From positions 248,001-312,000 of the forward strand of contig JAFDVR010000017.1 in the NCBI GenBank assembly GCA_018268855.1: a stretch of 64,000 nucleotides of DNA. Direction: 5' to 3'. The stretch comes from Acidobacteriota bacterium. Lineage in GTDB: Bacteria > Acidobacteriota > Terriglobia > Terriglobales > Acidobacteriaceae. Every line of letters begins with the position of its first letter. Position 1 is the first letter of the stretch. The translations under genes and the position numbers were made by a program. The notes under the pieces were generated by a model. It was not told where the DNA came from and made no database searches. It saw only the letters and a program-made list of their open reading frames with translations. Positions 46,128-56,082 of the stretch are shown here, piece by piece.

Positions 46128-47333
46128 ATGGAGACACAATGTTGTATTGCGGGCGGCGGACCGGCGGGAATGATGCTGGGTTATCTGCTGGCGCGGGCCG
46201 GTGTGGACGTGGTGGTGCTGGAGAAACATGCAGATTTTCTACGTGATTTCCGCGGAGACACGGTACATCCTTCCACGCTGCAGGTGATGGCCGACCTTGG
46301 GCTGCTGGATGAGTTTCTGAAGCTGCCGCATAGCAGGATCGATCATCTGGATGGATGGTTTGGTGAAGACCGCATACATATCGCCGATTTCTCGCGGCTG
46401 AATACGGTGTGTCCTTACATTGCCCTGATGCCGCAGTGGGACTTTCTGAACTTTCTGGTGGAGAAAGGCAGGGCGTTCAAGAGCCTGCATGTCTTGATGA
46501 GTACAAAGGTCACAGACCTGGTGCGGGAGAACGACCGCGTGGTGGGCGTGAAGGCCATTTCGCAAACAGGCGAGATGGAGATACGCGCGCAGTTAACCGT
46601 GGGTGCGGATGGGCGGCACTCGACAGTGCGCGCCGCGGCGCAGCTTGCGGTGCAGGATGTTGGGTCTGCCATTGATGTGCTGTGGTTCCGGATTGGACGC
46701 GATCCGAACGCGGATGCGCAGGACTTTGGCCATATCAAGAAAGATCACATGTTGATCAGCATCGATCGCGACACCTACTGGCAGTGCGCATATGTGATTC
46801 GCAAAGGCGACGCGGAGAAGGTAAAAGCGCAGGGCATTGAGGCGTTCCGGCAATCCGTGGTGGATACCGACCCTGCGTTGGCAGGGAACATCAGTGATCT
46901 GCAAAGTTTTGATGATGTGAAGTTGTTGACCGTGGGCATCGACCGGCTGAACCACTGGTCTATACCGGGGCTGCTGTGCATTGGGGATGCGGCGCACACG
47001 ATGTCGCCTGTGGGTGGCGTGGGGATCAATCTTGCGTTGCAGGACGCGGTGGCTACGGCGAATCTGCTAGCTGAGAAGCTGCGATCAGGGACACTGAGCG
47101 ATGCGGATGTGGAGGCCGTGCAACGGCGACGGGAATGGCCTGCGCGTGCGGTGCAGGCAGTGCAGCGGCTGGCTCATCACAATCTGCTGGAGAAGGCTAT
47201 TCGTGGAGAGATTACGCGGGCTCCGCTGTTTGCGCGGGTGTTGAGCCGGTCGCCTTGGTTGCAGGGAAGGCTGGCTGCGTTTATTGGGTTGGGAGTTCGG
47301 CAGGAGCGGGTAAGCTCTCCGCGTCACTTTTGA
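46128..47333 (+). CDS. FAD-dependent monooxygenase/oxidoreductase
   Basis: 401-aa flavoprotein of the aromatic hydroxylase (PHBH) fold. GxGxxG-type motif CCIAGGGPAGMMLGYLL with the following acid in VVVLEKHADF, the internal GADGRHSTVRAAA block and the second FAD motif GLLCIGDAAHTMSPVGGVGINLALQDA. The start at 46128 has AAGGAG 5 nt upstream. No extra domain. Substrate is not evident; ubiquinone-type or phenolic hydroxylation are common in the family. Its end overlaps the VOC gene convergently by 10 bp. Confidence 0.88.
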   Translation: METQCCIAGGGPAGMMLGYLLARAGVDVVVLEKHADFLRDFRGDTVHPSTLQVMADLGLLDEFLKLPHSRIDHLDGWFGEDRIHIADFSRLNTVCPYIALMPQWDFLNFLVEKGRAFKSLHVLMSTKVTDLVRENDRVVGVKAISQTGEMEIRAQLTVGADGRHSTVRAAAQLAVQDVGSAIDVLWFRIGRDPNADAQDFGHIKKDHMLISIDRDTYWQCAYVIRKGDAEKVKAQGIEAFRQSVVDTDPALAGNISDLQSFDDVKLLTVGIDRLNHWSIPGLLCIGDAAHTMSPVGGVGINLALQDAVATANLLAEKLRSGTLSDADVEAVQRRREWPARAVQAVQRLAHHNLLEKAIRGEITRAPLFARVLSRSPWLQGRLAAFIGLGVRQERVSSPRHF

Positions 47334-47683
47334 GGCCATTGACGGAAGACAATGCATACGCCTGTGCGATCGAGGACCGCAAACTCACGCGCGCCCCACG
47401 GCCGTTCCTCAACCATTTTCAGATTTGGATGGAGAAGGTTGGGAGCATTGATCGTAAGTTCTCTATGGAGATCGTCTATCGTGTCCACGATCAGTGCGAT
47501 TTCTGGACGGTCTAGCTTTGCATATTCCGGAGCCTCAAGCAGGTAGAGCTTGGCGCCTTCCCGCTCCACGACTGCCATTTGTGGATCACGGTGAACAACC
47601 TTGAAGCCTAAAGCCCTTTCCCAAAGATCGAGCGCGTCTTCGAGCTTCTCATAAAAGACCTTTGGAACTACCTGAAGGATCAC
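47324..47683 (-). CDS. VOC-superfamily protein (glyoxalase/bleomycin-resistance fold)
   Basis: 119 aa, one vicinal-oxygen-chelate module pair: [31 protein letters not shown] at the start and [20 protein letters not shown] at the end. Typical metal-ligand positions are partly kept (Glu in the C-terminal strands is not obvious), so enzyme versus binding protein cannot be told. It starts with GTG at 47683 overlapping the stop of the ABC ATPase gene as GTGA. Confidence 0.8.
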   Translation of the reverse strand: MILQVVPKVFYEKLEDALDLWERALGFKVVHRDPQMAVVEREGAKLYLLEAPEYAKLDRPEIALIVDTIDDLHRELTINAPNLLHPNLKMVEERPWGAREFAVLDRTGVCIVFRQWPQK

Positions 47684-48435
47684 TGAGCTAGCCTTCTCGA
47701 ACTGGGTTTGTCGCTGGCGATCACACCGTCGCGAATGGTGACAACGCGATGGGCATATTCGGCGATGTCGGGTTCGTGGGTGACGAGGACGATGGTATTG
47801 CCGCGCGCGTGGAGTTCGTCGAAGAGCGCCATGATCTCGTCGCCGGTCTTGGAGTCGAGGTTTCCGGTGGGCTCGTCCGCGAGGATGATGGAGGGCGAGT
47901 TGACGAGTGCTCGGGCGATGGCGACGCGCTGACGCTGACCGCCGGACATTTCATTGGGCTTGTGTTCCATGCGTGTGCCGAGGCCGACCGATTCCAGCAC
48001 AGACTTTGCACGTTCGATGCGCTCTTCCGCAGGTGTGCCGTTGTAGATGAGCGGCAGTTCCACGTTGTGCAGCGCGGTGGCCCGAGCTAACAGATTGAAG
48101 GTCTGGAAGACGAAGCCGATCTCTTTGTTGCGAATGCGCGCGAGTTCGTCGTCATTGAGTTGCGAAACATCATAGCCGTTGAGCCAGTAGCGTCCCTGCG
48201 AGGGCGAGTCGAGGCAGCCGATAAGGTTCATCAGCGTAGATTTGCCGGAGCCGGAAGGGCCCATGATAGCGACGTATTCGTTCTGCCGGATGCGGAGGTT
48301 GACCCCGCGCAGAGCGTGTACCTGCTGATCGCCCATCTCATAGGTCTTCCAGAGATTCGAGGTCACAATGACTTCGCCGTTCGTAGGTCCTTCGGCGTTG
48401 ATGTGCGCGGATTCGAGTGTGGCTTCCTCTGGCAT
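47680..48435 (-). CDS. ABC transporter ATP-binding protein, MacB/LolD-type
   Basis: 251-aa ATPase. Walker [11 protein letters not shown]-loop FVFQTFNLL, signature [15 protein letters not shown], Walker [17 protein letters not shown], switch His in [13 protein letters not shown]. The NLDSKTG and HALRGVNL elements are typical of MacB, LolD and FtsE. An N-terminal extension of about 20 residues is present. Upstream on the same strand is a MacA-like adaptor; the permease subunit expected with them is not between or beside the two. Confidence 0.92.
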   Translation of the reverse strand: MPEEATLESAHINAEGPTNGEVIVTSNLWKTYEMGDQQVHALRGVNLRIRQNEYVAIMGPSGSGKSTLMNLIGCLDSPSQGRYWLNGYDVSQLNDDELARIRNKEIGFVFQTFNLLARATALHNVELPLIYNGTPAEERIERAKSVLESVGLGTRMEHKPNEMSGGQRQRVAIARALVNSPSIILADEPTGNLDSKTGDEIMALFDELHARGNTIVLVTHEPDIAEYAHRVVTIRDGVIASDKPSSRRLAQ

Positions 48436-48485
48436 GTGTCCTCTATGAATGCTACGCAGGTGCAGTGAGCGTGTTTCCCGTTTGA

Positions 48486-49880
48486 TTATGAGCTGCTGTT
48501 GTCGGAGGAGACTGCTTCGATGCTGTTATCTCTTTTGACGCGCGTGCCGCTATGCAGGGTTCGAAGAACTTTGAAACGGCCGGTGACAACTTCGTCGCCA
48601 GCATTGAGGCCGCCGGTCACTTCTATATCTGTTGCGCCGGTGATGCCAGTCTGGACAGGGACAAAGTGGACACGGAGATCACTCTTCTGTTTTTTGAGAA
48701 TGTAGACACCCTGCACGCCTCCTTTGGGTGTGAGCGCGGAGGCATCCACGCCGGAGGGGAGCTTACCGTTGTTCTTCTCAAACTTCTGCTCCATGGCAGG
48801 ATCGCGCTCGACGAGGGCCTGGATGGGCAGCGTGACGACATTCTGGCGGCGTGCTGTAGTGATCTTTGCGGTGGCGGAGAGACCGGGACGAAGTTCCGGT
48901 GCGATCTCGTCGAGCGTGACGACAACCTTGAAATCTTTCGCCTCTTCCGTGCCGGTGGTGGACTGTGATGTGGCAATGCCAGTGGTGCGGAGCAGCGCCT
49001 GGTCGCCAACTTCAGTGACGTGGCCTCTAAAGGATTTGCCGGGAAGGGCATCGACTGTGACTTCGACGGGTTGGTTGAGCTTTACGTTCACGATGTCGGT
49101 TTCGTCCACCTTGACCTCGGCAGTGATAACGGACATATCAGCAAGCGTCATGAGGGTAGAGCCGAGGGCGTTCTGAATGCCGGTAACCATCGTTTCTCCT
49201 TCGCGAACAGGGACGTTGGTTACGAGGCCATCGAATGGGGCTCGGGAGACAGTTCGGTCGAGAATGTCATAGTTGGCGCGTTGCGAGGCGACCGCCTGCT
49301 GCACCTTGCTGCCGGCGGAGAGCGTCTGCGCCTTGGCCTGCGCAACAGCGGCTTCACGCTGCTGCACGGTTGCGGCAGCCACGTCGAATGCAGCTTTTCT
49401 GGCGTCGTAATCCTGCTTGGAGACTAGATTTTGTGCGTATAGCTTCTGGTAGCGGTCTATATCGAGGCGCTTCTGCTGGAGGTCGGCTTTAGCCTGAACG
49501 AGATTTGCTTCGGCGGTCTTTTCTGCGGCGCGGAAGGAGTTGACGTCAGTCTTCTGCGATGCGATGGTAGCAGCCTGCGCAGCTACGCTGGCGGAAGGCT
49601 GCACGTTCTCGATCGTCGCGAGTACCTGGCCCTTCTTTACGTGGTCGCCTTCTTTTACGTAGAGATTAGTGATGCGGCCAAAAGCAGTAGCGCCCACGTT
49701 GACGTAGGTCTTGGGTTTGATCTGGCCGCTGCCGGTCACGATGGAGGTAAGGTCCTGCCGTTTCAATACGGTAGTAGCAACCTTGGTGACGTTGGCGCGG
49801 TTGTGAAGGATGGTGCCAACGATGATTCCGGCGAGGACTACGGCGCCTACGACGATAAGGACAATTTTGCGAGTGCTCAT
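48486..49880 (-). CDS. MacA-like periplasmic adaptor (HlyD family)
   Basis: 464 aa starting at ATG 49880 ([15 protein letters not shown]). One N-terminal membrane anchor, then lipoyl half ([30 protein letters not shown]), a long coiled-coil hairpin with many Ala/Gln, a second lipoyl half ([17 protein letters not shown]), beta-barrel, and a C-terminal domain ending in Ser/Asn repeats. It links an inner-membrane ABC transporter to an outer-membrane channel in the MacAB model. It lies upstream of the ATPase gene with about 50 bp between; both are one operon. Substrate unknown. Confidence 0.88.
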   Translation of the reverse strand: MSTRKIVLIVVGAVVLAGIIVGTILHNRANVTKVATTVLKRQDLTSIVTGSGQIKPKTYVNVGATAFGRITNLYVKEGDHVKKGQVLATIENVQPSASVAAQAATIASQKTDVNSFRAAEKTAEANLVQAKADLQQKRLDIDRYQKLYAQNLVSKQDYDARKAAFDVAAATVQQREAAVAQAKAQTLSAGSKVQQAVASQRANYDILDRTVSRAPFDGLVTNVPVREGETMVTGIQNALGSTLMTLADMSVITAEVKVDETDIVNVKLNQPVEVTVDALPGKSFRGHVTEVGDQALLRTTGIATSQSTTGTEEAKDFKVVVTLDEIAPELRPGLSATAKITTARRQNVVTLPIQALVERDPAMEQKFEKNNGKLPSGVDASALTPKGGVQGVYILKKQKSDLRVHFVPVQTGITGATDIEVTGGLNAGDEVVTGRFKVLRTLHSGTRVKRDNSIEAVSSDNSSS

Positions 49881-50161
49881 GCGCTCTGGTATCTCTCTGC
49901 GGCGGGGGCTTCCCGCATATCTTCTCAGGCAGGTATACGCACTTCTCGCTGGTGGCGTTCCCTGAAAGTGCGGGATACGCATGGGACGAGCACGCAATGC
50001 TGCTGCGGATTGCAGCGTCAATTCTACCAATCAAGGCGGTAAAAACTGGTAAAAAGCATGAGGAACCAAAGAAAATCCCGTTTAGAGGTGGCGACCTTCG
50101 GCGTGTTGAATCGTCCATTAATCAGCTAAAATGAAGTCTTCCAGAAGAGGTGTGTCAGGCG

Positions 50162-51898
50162 ATGATCAGGATGGGTGGGCTTTTGCGTGGAGCATTATTT
50201 GCAGGGGCACTGGGAGTGCTTGCCAGCGGCGCTTTTGCGCAGGAGGCTCCGGCTGACGACCCCGTGGTCAAGAAAGCTCCACCGAAGTCTGAAAAACCCG
50301 ACCCGATGAAGCGCCGCATCACCGACAAGGAGCGCTTTAAGCAGCAGAAGGACTATCAGGCGGAGTTGAAGGAAGGCCCGTACAAGAAGTGGCTGAACGA
50401 GGATGTCGTCTGGATCATCACAGATCAAGAAGCCAAGGCCTTTAAGCAGCTCGCGAATGATGAAGAGCGAGACGCCTTTATCGAAAATTTTTGGTTGCGC
50501 CGTAATCCCAGCCCCGAGTCTCCAGATAACGAGTTCAAAGAGCAGCATTACATGCGTATCGCGTACGCAAATGAGCATTTTGCAGCGGGCAAACCAGGAT
50601 GGAAGACTGACCGCGGTCACATCTACATCGCTTTTGGCAAGCCGGACAGTATCGAGTCGCACCCCAGCGGCGGACAGTACCAGCGTCCGATGGAAGAGGG
50701 TGGCGGACAGACCTCAACCTTTCCATTTGAGGTGTGGCACTACCGCTATATCGAAGGCATTGGCGACAATATCGATATTGAATTTGTCGATACCTGCATG
50801 TGCGGCGACTACCACATGACCCTGGACCGGTCTGAGAAGGACGCTCTGAAGTACACTCCAGGCGCGGGCCTCACCATGTGGGAGCAGCTTGGACAGTCCA
50901 CGAAGGCTGACCGCTTCAACGGTTCCGGCGGCCTTGAGCAGCTTGGCAACGGTCCAATGGCGAGCGCACAACAATCGAAGTTTTTCGATCGCCTGGATCA
51001 GTATGCGAAGCTGACAGCTGCGCCTCAGATCAAGTTCAAGGATCTGGAACAGTACATCGGCACAGCCCAGATTCTGAAGGGACCGCCATTCCTCTTCGAT
51101 GTCCGGACCGATTACGTCAAGGTGACGAACGACACGATTCTTGTTCCAATGACGCTGCAGATTCGTAACCGCGATATCACCTTTCAGACGAAAGACGGCA
51201 TTGCGACAGGCACCGTCAATATTCTTGGCCGCGTCACGAATCTGAATCATCGCCCAATCCAGACTTTCGAGGACACCGTACAGGTGATGGTTACTGCGGA
51301 AGAGCTGCAGAAGACGCAGAATAATGTCTCCGTTTACTGGAAGGCGCTGCCGCTCCGTCCAGGCCTGTATAAGCTCGATATAGCGATTAAGGACGTCAAC
51401 AATCCTGATCACATTGGTACATGGAAGCGAAGCGTGAGTGTGCCCAAATATGACGACGACAAACTGGCGTCATCGTCGCTAATTCTGGCCGACAGCATGC
51501 GCCGTGTACCGACTAAAGATATCGGTTCAGGTAACTTCGTTATCGGAAATACGTGGTTGCGTCCACGTGTCGCCGATACGCCGACCACGCCGGTCAAATT
51601 CAAACGTGACCAGAATCTCAACTTCTGGATGCAGATATACAATCTGGGCATTGATGAGAAGAGCAAGAAGAACAATGCTCAGATCCAGTATGAAGTGCTG
51701 AATGTAGACTCCAATAAAACCGTGCTGAACATGGCTGAATCTACGCAGAAATTAAGTCCGAACTCGGACCAGGTCACGGTAGAGAAGACCATGCCACTTG
51801 CCAGTCTGCAGCCGGGCAAGTACAAGGTATTGATCAAGGTTGACGATGGGGTAACCAAGCAGGAGATATCTCAGTCGGCACCTTTTGTTGTGGAGTAG
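50162..51898 (+). CDS. GWxTD-domain secreted protein
   Basis: About 578 aa with a signal peptide (residues 1-26, ending SGAFAQ). The name-giving motif appears as GWKTDRGHIYIAFGKPDSI, residues 146-150 for GWKTD. This domain is widespread in acidobacteria and other phyla, of unknown molecular function, usually on exported proteins. The rest is beta-rich (IQYEVLNVDSNKTVLN, VEKTMPLASLQPGKYKVLIKVDD), like an Ig-type C-terminal module. A candidate promoter with TTGAAT and TAAAAT boxes at about 50108-50134 lies upstream, with spacing 15. Partner: the barrel gene downstream. Confidence 0.85.
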   Translation: MIRMGGLLRGALFAGALGVLASGAFAQEAPADDPVVKKAPPKSEKPDPMKRRITDKERFKQQKDYQAELKEGPYKKWLNEDVVWIITDQEAKAFKQLANDEERDAFIENFWLRRNPSPESPDNEFKEQHYMRIAYANEHFAAGKPGWKTDRGHIYIAFGKPDSIESHPSGGQYQRPMEEGGGQTSTFPFEVWHYRYIEGIGDNIDIEFVDTCMCGDYHMTLDRSEKDALKYTPGAGLTMWEQLGQSTKADRFNGSGGLEQLGNGPMASAQQSKFFDRLDQYAKLTAAPQIKFKDLEQYIGTAQILKGPPFLFDVRTDYVKVTNDTILVPMTLQIRNRDITFQTKDGIATGTVNILGRVTNLNHRPIQTFEDTVQVMVTAEELQKTQNNVSVYWKALPLRPGLYKLDIAIKDVNNPDHIGTWKRSVSVPKYDDDKLASSSLILADSMRRVPTKDIGSGNFVIGNTWLRPRVADTPTTPVKFKRDQNLNFWMQIYNLGIDEKSKKNNAQIQYEVLNVDSNKTVLNMAESTQKLSPNSDQVTVEKTMPLASLQPGKYKVLIKVDDGVTKQEISQSAPFVVE

Positions 51899-52041
51899 CT
51901 TCTGGGAGTATCATTAGAGGCACGGTCGCGAGACAGAGAACGACGACCGGCCTTTCCGCAAAATCTTGCGGCACTTGCGATTTGGCCATCTGGCGTTGAT
52001 TCCACCGCCTGCATACGGGCGTCAGGGAGACGGGCTTCCGG

Positions 52042-53796
52042 GTGAAGGGTTTCTACCAAGTCCGAAATCGGCTTGCCTATGCCACCGTGCTGTTCGCAGC
52101 ACTCGGTATCATTGCGCCTGAGATGGCGGCCCAGAGCCTCAGCGGTGAGCACGAATCGATGCTTACTGGAATTGTGCGTGATGCGACTGGCGCGCCGCAG
52201 ATGGGTGCCCTTGTTCAGGTGCTGGCGCATGATGCGCGTCCCATTGCAGCCGGCCTGACTGATCTCCGCGGACACTACCGCATCCCCAATATTCGTCCCG
52301 GCAGTTATACGATTCGCGCCACGGCTGCGTTGTTCCTTCCGGCCGAACGCGCGCACATGAACATCCGGCCTGGCTCGCGCTCTATTGTCGACCTCACGCT
52401 GACGACACTTGCCAATCTTTCTGGCTGGCTGCCAGCACAACGCCGCAGCGCTGGAGAGCCGGGCGATGACTGGATGTGGACGCTACGTTCTTCTGCGAAC
52501 CGTCCTATCTTACGTGCAGTCTCCGACGATGGGAAAGGCCAGATTGCCATCTCTTCCAGCGGTAGGGAAGGCCGGCGTGGATCGTCCGGCCTGACACAGG
52601 CGCGCCTTGCAGTAACGAGCGACGATTCCGGATTTGGACACGGAGGCATGCACCAGACGTTACTCCTGGACCGCATCCAGACAGATGGCTCTACCCAGAT
52701 GTTGCGGGCCGATCTCTCCGGCTCTCGAACACCATATCCGGTAGCGCCTTCTGTGGACGTGACTACAGGATTTGAATCACGCATCTGCTTCAATGGCTAT
52801 GCGCGGACGCTGCTGACCTATCACTCTCATCCTGAGTTGGTAGGACGGCATGGCACGATGGGACTACAGGCTGCTACCATCCGCTCGGCGCAGCGCATGC
52901 AATTGGGCGACACGCTGATGATCGACGCCGGTTCAATGCTGCGCGAGATCAACATGGCAGGCAACTCCGTTTCTATGCTGCCGTTTGTGCGTGTCTCCGT
53001 TCGTCCGGCTTCGCATGTCGTTCTGACCTATGGCTATGCCACAAGCGAAGAGTTGCAGAGTCTCGACGATCTGGATCGCGTGCAAGGGGAGCTACCTGTT
53101 GCATTCTCGGTAGATGGCAAGCTGCGATCGCAATCGGCCTCGCACCAGGAGTTGGCGCTTGCAGGAAATGCCGGTCACACCGTCATGGAGATCGCCCTTT
53201 ATCGCGACAATATAGACGGGGCGCGCATAGCGGGAACAGGTGTTCTGACGCCTGAGGAGATAGCAGCCGGTGGGATAGTCGCCGATCCCACGACGCAGAG
53301 CTTCCGAGCATTGTCGAACGCCTTTCGCAGCGAAGGCTATCGCGTTGGCATGAAGCAGCAGCTTACGCCTGCGCTAACGCTAAGCGCGCGATATGAGGTA
53401 GGTTCCGCGCTTTCCGCAGACACAGGTAGCCATGCAGACGTGCATACAGTATTGGCGTCGCTCAAATCGCACCGCGTACAGGCTGCAACGGTCTCGCTGC
53501 ACGGCCGCGTGCTGAAGACAGGAACACGAATACGGACGTCTTACCGCTGGCAACCTGAGGGAACACTTACCGCTGTGGATGCATTCGATGCTTACGGCGA
53601 TCCTGCTTATTTCAGCGTGCATCTTCGTCAGCCGCTGCGCATTGCGCGCATTCTGCCGAACGGTTTTGAAGCTGTAGTGGATGTGACCAATCTACTGGCG
53701 CAGGGATACCAGCCGTTTGTCTCCAGCGATGGTCGCACACTATATTTCGCGCAAGCACCCAAAGTATTGCAAGCCGGACTTTCCTTCACGTTCTAA
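52042..53796 (+). CDS. Outer-membrane beta-barrel protein with N-terminal carboxypeptidase-regulatory-like domain
   Basis: 584 aa, GTG start. Signal peptide (residues about 10-31), then a carboxypeptidase-regulatory-like beta sandwich (GIVRDATGAPQMGALVQVLAHD...GHYRIPNIRPGSYTIRATA), a small linker, and a run of amphipathic strands typical of an outer-membrane barrel, ending in the aromatic LSFTF. No plug domain and no TonB box, so it is not a standard TonB-dependent receptor. It is read in the same direction as the GWxTD gene, 143 bp downstream, and the two are likely functionally linked. Confidence 0.75.
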   Translation: MKGFYQVRNRLAYATVLFAALGIIAPEMAAQSLSGEHESMLTGIVRDATGAPQMGALVQVLAHDARPIAAGLTDLRGHYRIPNIRPGSYTIRATAALFLPAERAHMNIRPGSRSIVDLTLTTLANLSGWLPAQRRSAGEPGDDWMWTLRSSANRPILRAVSDDGKGQIAISSSGREGRRGSSGLTQARLAVTSDDSGFGHGGMHQTLLLDRIQTDGSTQMLRADLSGSRTPYPVAPSVDVTTGFESRICFNGYARTLLTYHSHPELVGRHGTMGLQAATIRSAQRMQLGDTLMIDAGSMLREINMAGNSVSMLPFVRVSVRPASHVVLTYGYATSEELQSLDDLDRVQGELPVAFSVDGKLRSQSASHQELALAGNAGHTVMEIALYRDNIDGARIAGTGVLTPEEIAAGGIVADPTTQSFRALSNAFRSEGYRVGMKQQLTPALTLSARYEVGSALSADTGSHADVHTVLASLKSHRVQAATVSLHGRVLKTGTRIRTSYRWQPEGTLTAVDAFDAYGDPAYFSVHLRQPLRIARILPNGFEAVVDVTNLLAQGYQPFVSSDGRTLYFAQAPKVLQAGLSFTF

Positions 53797-53835
53797 AACC
53801 GTCCTCGCATTTTTGCGCGATAGGCACCATCATTC

Positions 53836-55449
53836 TTAATGAGCATGACGGGCCTTAGGGTCGTATACAACGTGGACAAGGTTATCGCGGTAATCGATGG
53901 AAAGAATAAGTTCCCGGAGTGCGTCAAATCCAATAATTCCTGAGATTGCCACGCCGCCAGCCGTTCCGAGAGAGTTGTAGGACGACATGTGTTGTACGTT
54001 GACGCGGACCTTCGCAAACTCCAGAGTGACGTTCTCCGCTTCCATCACGTTTGCCACTTCGCCGCTGATCCCGTGTACATGATGATTCTCATCCGTGGAT
54101 ACAGACGTTATTGTGCGTGCGGCTTCTGGTGAAATCATGCTGCGGTTGGCGCCCGTATCCATCAAAAAAAGAAGTGAAGGGCCTTTATTGAGATGTGTGG
54201 GAAACAGAAGATAATGGCCATAGCGGAAGACTTTCGTCCAATCCTGCATTTCTGGCGCAATGTAACGATCATGTGGAGTAAAGTCCGCATCGGAACTCTG
54301 GCCGGCTGAATCAAGTTTTCTAACTTCAGTACTGCTGTCACCGGGACGATTCGGTAGAGGATCGAGACGCATTTCGCGGGACGCGAAGTCGAGTGTCACT
54401 ATGTATTGGCTAAAGACATCTGGACCGATGAGACCATCAATATCACCGAGGACGTCGTTCTTATCAAAGTAACGCACCATGCAGTTACGAAACTCCATAC
54501 CTCCGATACGGATATCGTCGACATGTGCTAAAGAGATTGAGGCCAGCCCCTCATCGCCAATGCCGCCACTCTGACTTTTTGCTTCTGAGGTAAGGCCGGC
54601 GGAGGCCGCTGCCGCGCGACTGATAAGAATGCCACTGGCGCCAGAATCGATCTCAAAACGCTTCTTTTTGCCGTTCAAAGTCATTTGGACACCTAAAGCT
54701 TTAATCTTGTCAGGTCCATTCATAATGGCGAAGATTGGAATTTTGGTGGAAGGAACTGGATTGACCAGTTCGCAACTTCCTTTGCCAGCCACTTCTGCGA
54801 CGGCAATTGCGCGTTGAATCGATGAACGCTGGTCTGCCGAAAGACCTGATATCTCCAGTCGCTTTTTGAGACGGCTGATTCTTTCTTCCATGCTTAACGG
54901 AGCCGATGAGGTCGCCTTATAAGCAAGGGCAACGCTCTTATTTTTTGGATCGAGCTGGCGAGCAATATCGAGTTGCTTCTCTTCGCTGGCAAACATGCCA
55001 TTTAGTCTCAGGTAGGTGGCGACATCGTAATGCACACGAGCGTTGCAAGGATCTGCATGCATGGCCGCATTCCATGCAATGGCTGCTGCATTGGTTTCTC
55101 CATGACGGAAACGCGCATAACCTACGGCCTCCATTACGACAGCATCCTTAGGGAAAGCGGTCTCCGCTGCTGATGCCTCTTTTAGAGACTCTTGCGTCTT
55201 GCGTGCAGTAATCAGCGTATGAATCAGCCCTGCGGTGGCGATGGCTTTGGCCTTTGAGTCAGATGCAGAAGCAATCTGGGCACGGAATAGCGACTCTGCT
55301 TCATCGTACTTTCGCGCTTTATATGCGCGATCGGCGCTAGTGAGAGGAGCAGGAGATTGCACCGGACAGGACACCTGGCCGGCCGCCAAAAAGGGAACCA
55401 TCAGGCCCATGCAGGAAACCAACACAGATATACGCATGGCGGCCATCAT
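53836..55449 (-). CDS. Two-lobed retropepsin-like aspartyl protease with TPR repeats
   Basis: 537 aa with a signal peptide (about 1-24). Residues about 35-175 form TPR-like helices (TSADRAYKARKYDEAESLFRAQ, MHADPCNARVHYDVATYLRL). Then come two aspartyl-protease half-domains, each with a D-[ST]-G-A active-site triad: Asp268 in FEIDSGASGIL and Asp431 in LMDTGANRSM, with the flap-side hydrophobic Gly motifs GLIGPDVFSQYIVTLDF and GIIGFDALRELILSIDY. Bacterial retropepsin-like proteins are usually single-lobed; a bilobal layout resembles pepsin. Exported by signal peptide. Substrate unknown. Confidence 0.85.
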   Translation of the reverse strand: MMAAMRISVLVSCMGLMVPFLAAGQVSCPVQSPAPLTSADRAYKARKYDEAESLFRAQIASASDSKAKAIATAGLIHTLITARKTQESLKEASAAETAFPKDAVVMEAVGYARFRHGETNAAAIAWNAAMHADPCNARVHYDVATYLRLNGMFASEEKQLDIARQLDPKNKSVALAYKATSSAPLSMEERISRLKKRLEISGLSADQRSSIQRAIAVAEVAGKGSCELVNPVPSTKIPIFAIMNGPDKIKALGVQMTLNGKKKRFEIDSGASGILISRAAAASAGLTSEAKSQSGGIGDEGLASISLAHVDDIRIGGMEFRNCMVRYFDKNDVLGDIDGLIGPDVFSQYIVTLDFASREMRLDPLPNRPGDSSTEVRKLDSAGQSSDADFTPHDRYIAPEMQDWTKVFRYGHYLLFPTHLNKGPSLLFLMDTGANRSMISPEAARTITSVSTDENHHVHGISGEVANVMEAENVTLEFAKVRVNVQHMSSYNSLGTAGGVAISGIIGFDALRELILSIDYRDNLVHVVYDPKARHAH

Positions 55450-55551
55450 AACTGTCCCGATGGAGAAACGCTAAGCAATTTCTGACTACAAAAAGGTGTA
55501 TGGATGGAATGATTTCTCTCGCGAGAATTCGTCATAACTATATAGGTGGCG

Positions 55552-55627
55552 TGGTGGACGCGGAAGGAATCGAACCTTCAACCTGTCGATTAAGAGTCGA
55601 ATGCTCTGCCAGTTGAGCTACGCGTCC
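55552..55627 (-). tRNA. tRNA-Lys (anticodon CTT)
   Basis: 76 nt including encoded CCA (55552-55554). Acceptor GGACGCG/CGCGTCC with discriminator A, anticodon loop CTCTTAA reading CTT (Lys), T-arm GAAGGTTCGATTCCTTC. The first pair of the anticodon stem (T against C) does not pair. It is transcribed away from the DUF507 genes. Confidence 0.95.
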
Positions 55628-55803
55628 AGTTTCCCGTTTAGCCCTCTGGCGAAGGCCATGCGAACTTGAAATGCAGTCCGCAGGGGCATTACTCACTTTG
55701 AGAATCATAGCACAGTTTGCGCGGCAGTTTGGCGCAGCTGTGGAAGCGAGCAGACAGATGCGCCTCTCTGATTTCGCTGTGATACAGTTGCCCTTAGAAC
55801 GCC

Positions 55804-56082
55804 ATGATTTTCTCAAAAGATTACGTCGGATATCTAGCGCGGCAGACGGTGAAGGGCCTCATTGAGGCGAAGGTCATTCGCACAAACAATGTAGGCGCCC
55901 TGGTGGAGCCGGTGAACAACGGCCTGCTTGAAGAACTTTCGTTGGAAGACCGCATTAACGATGAAGTGCGCGTGATCCTTGAGGCGTTCCAGGACGATAT
56001 GCTGCGCAGCGGGGCAAGCTATCCAGAGATGTTCAAGAAGGTAAAGAACGAGCTCGCCCGCAAGTACAAGGCGGTGCTATGA
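55804..56082 (+). CDS. DUF507 family protein (first of a tandem pair)
   Basis: 92-aa helical soluble protein (MIFSKDYVGYLARQTVKGLIE...). No signal, no membrane segment. It belongs to DUF507, a small family with no established biochemical role. Its stop overlaps the next gene start by 4 bp (ATGA), so the two are likely made together. Both lie between tRNA-Lys and tRNA-Glu. Confidence 0.85.
   Translation: MIFSKDYVGYLARQTVKGLIEAKVIRTNNVGALVEPVNNGLLEELSLEDRINDEVRVILEAFQDDMLRSGASYPEMFKKVKNELARKYKAVL

Noticed and set aside
50108..50134. Promoter TTGAAT...TAAAAT upstream of the GWxTD gene
   Set aside because: The spacing is about 15 instead of 17; kept only as a note in the gene entry.
51956..51971. 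Hairpin CCGCAA/TTGCGG downstream of the GWxTD gene
   Set aside because: 6-bp arms without a T-run; may be a weak terminator but not supported enough.
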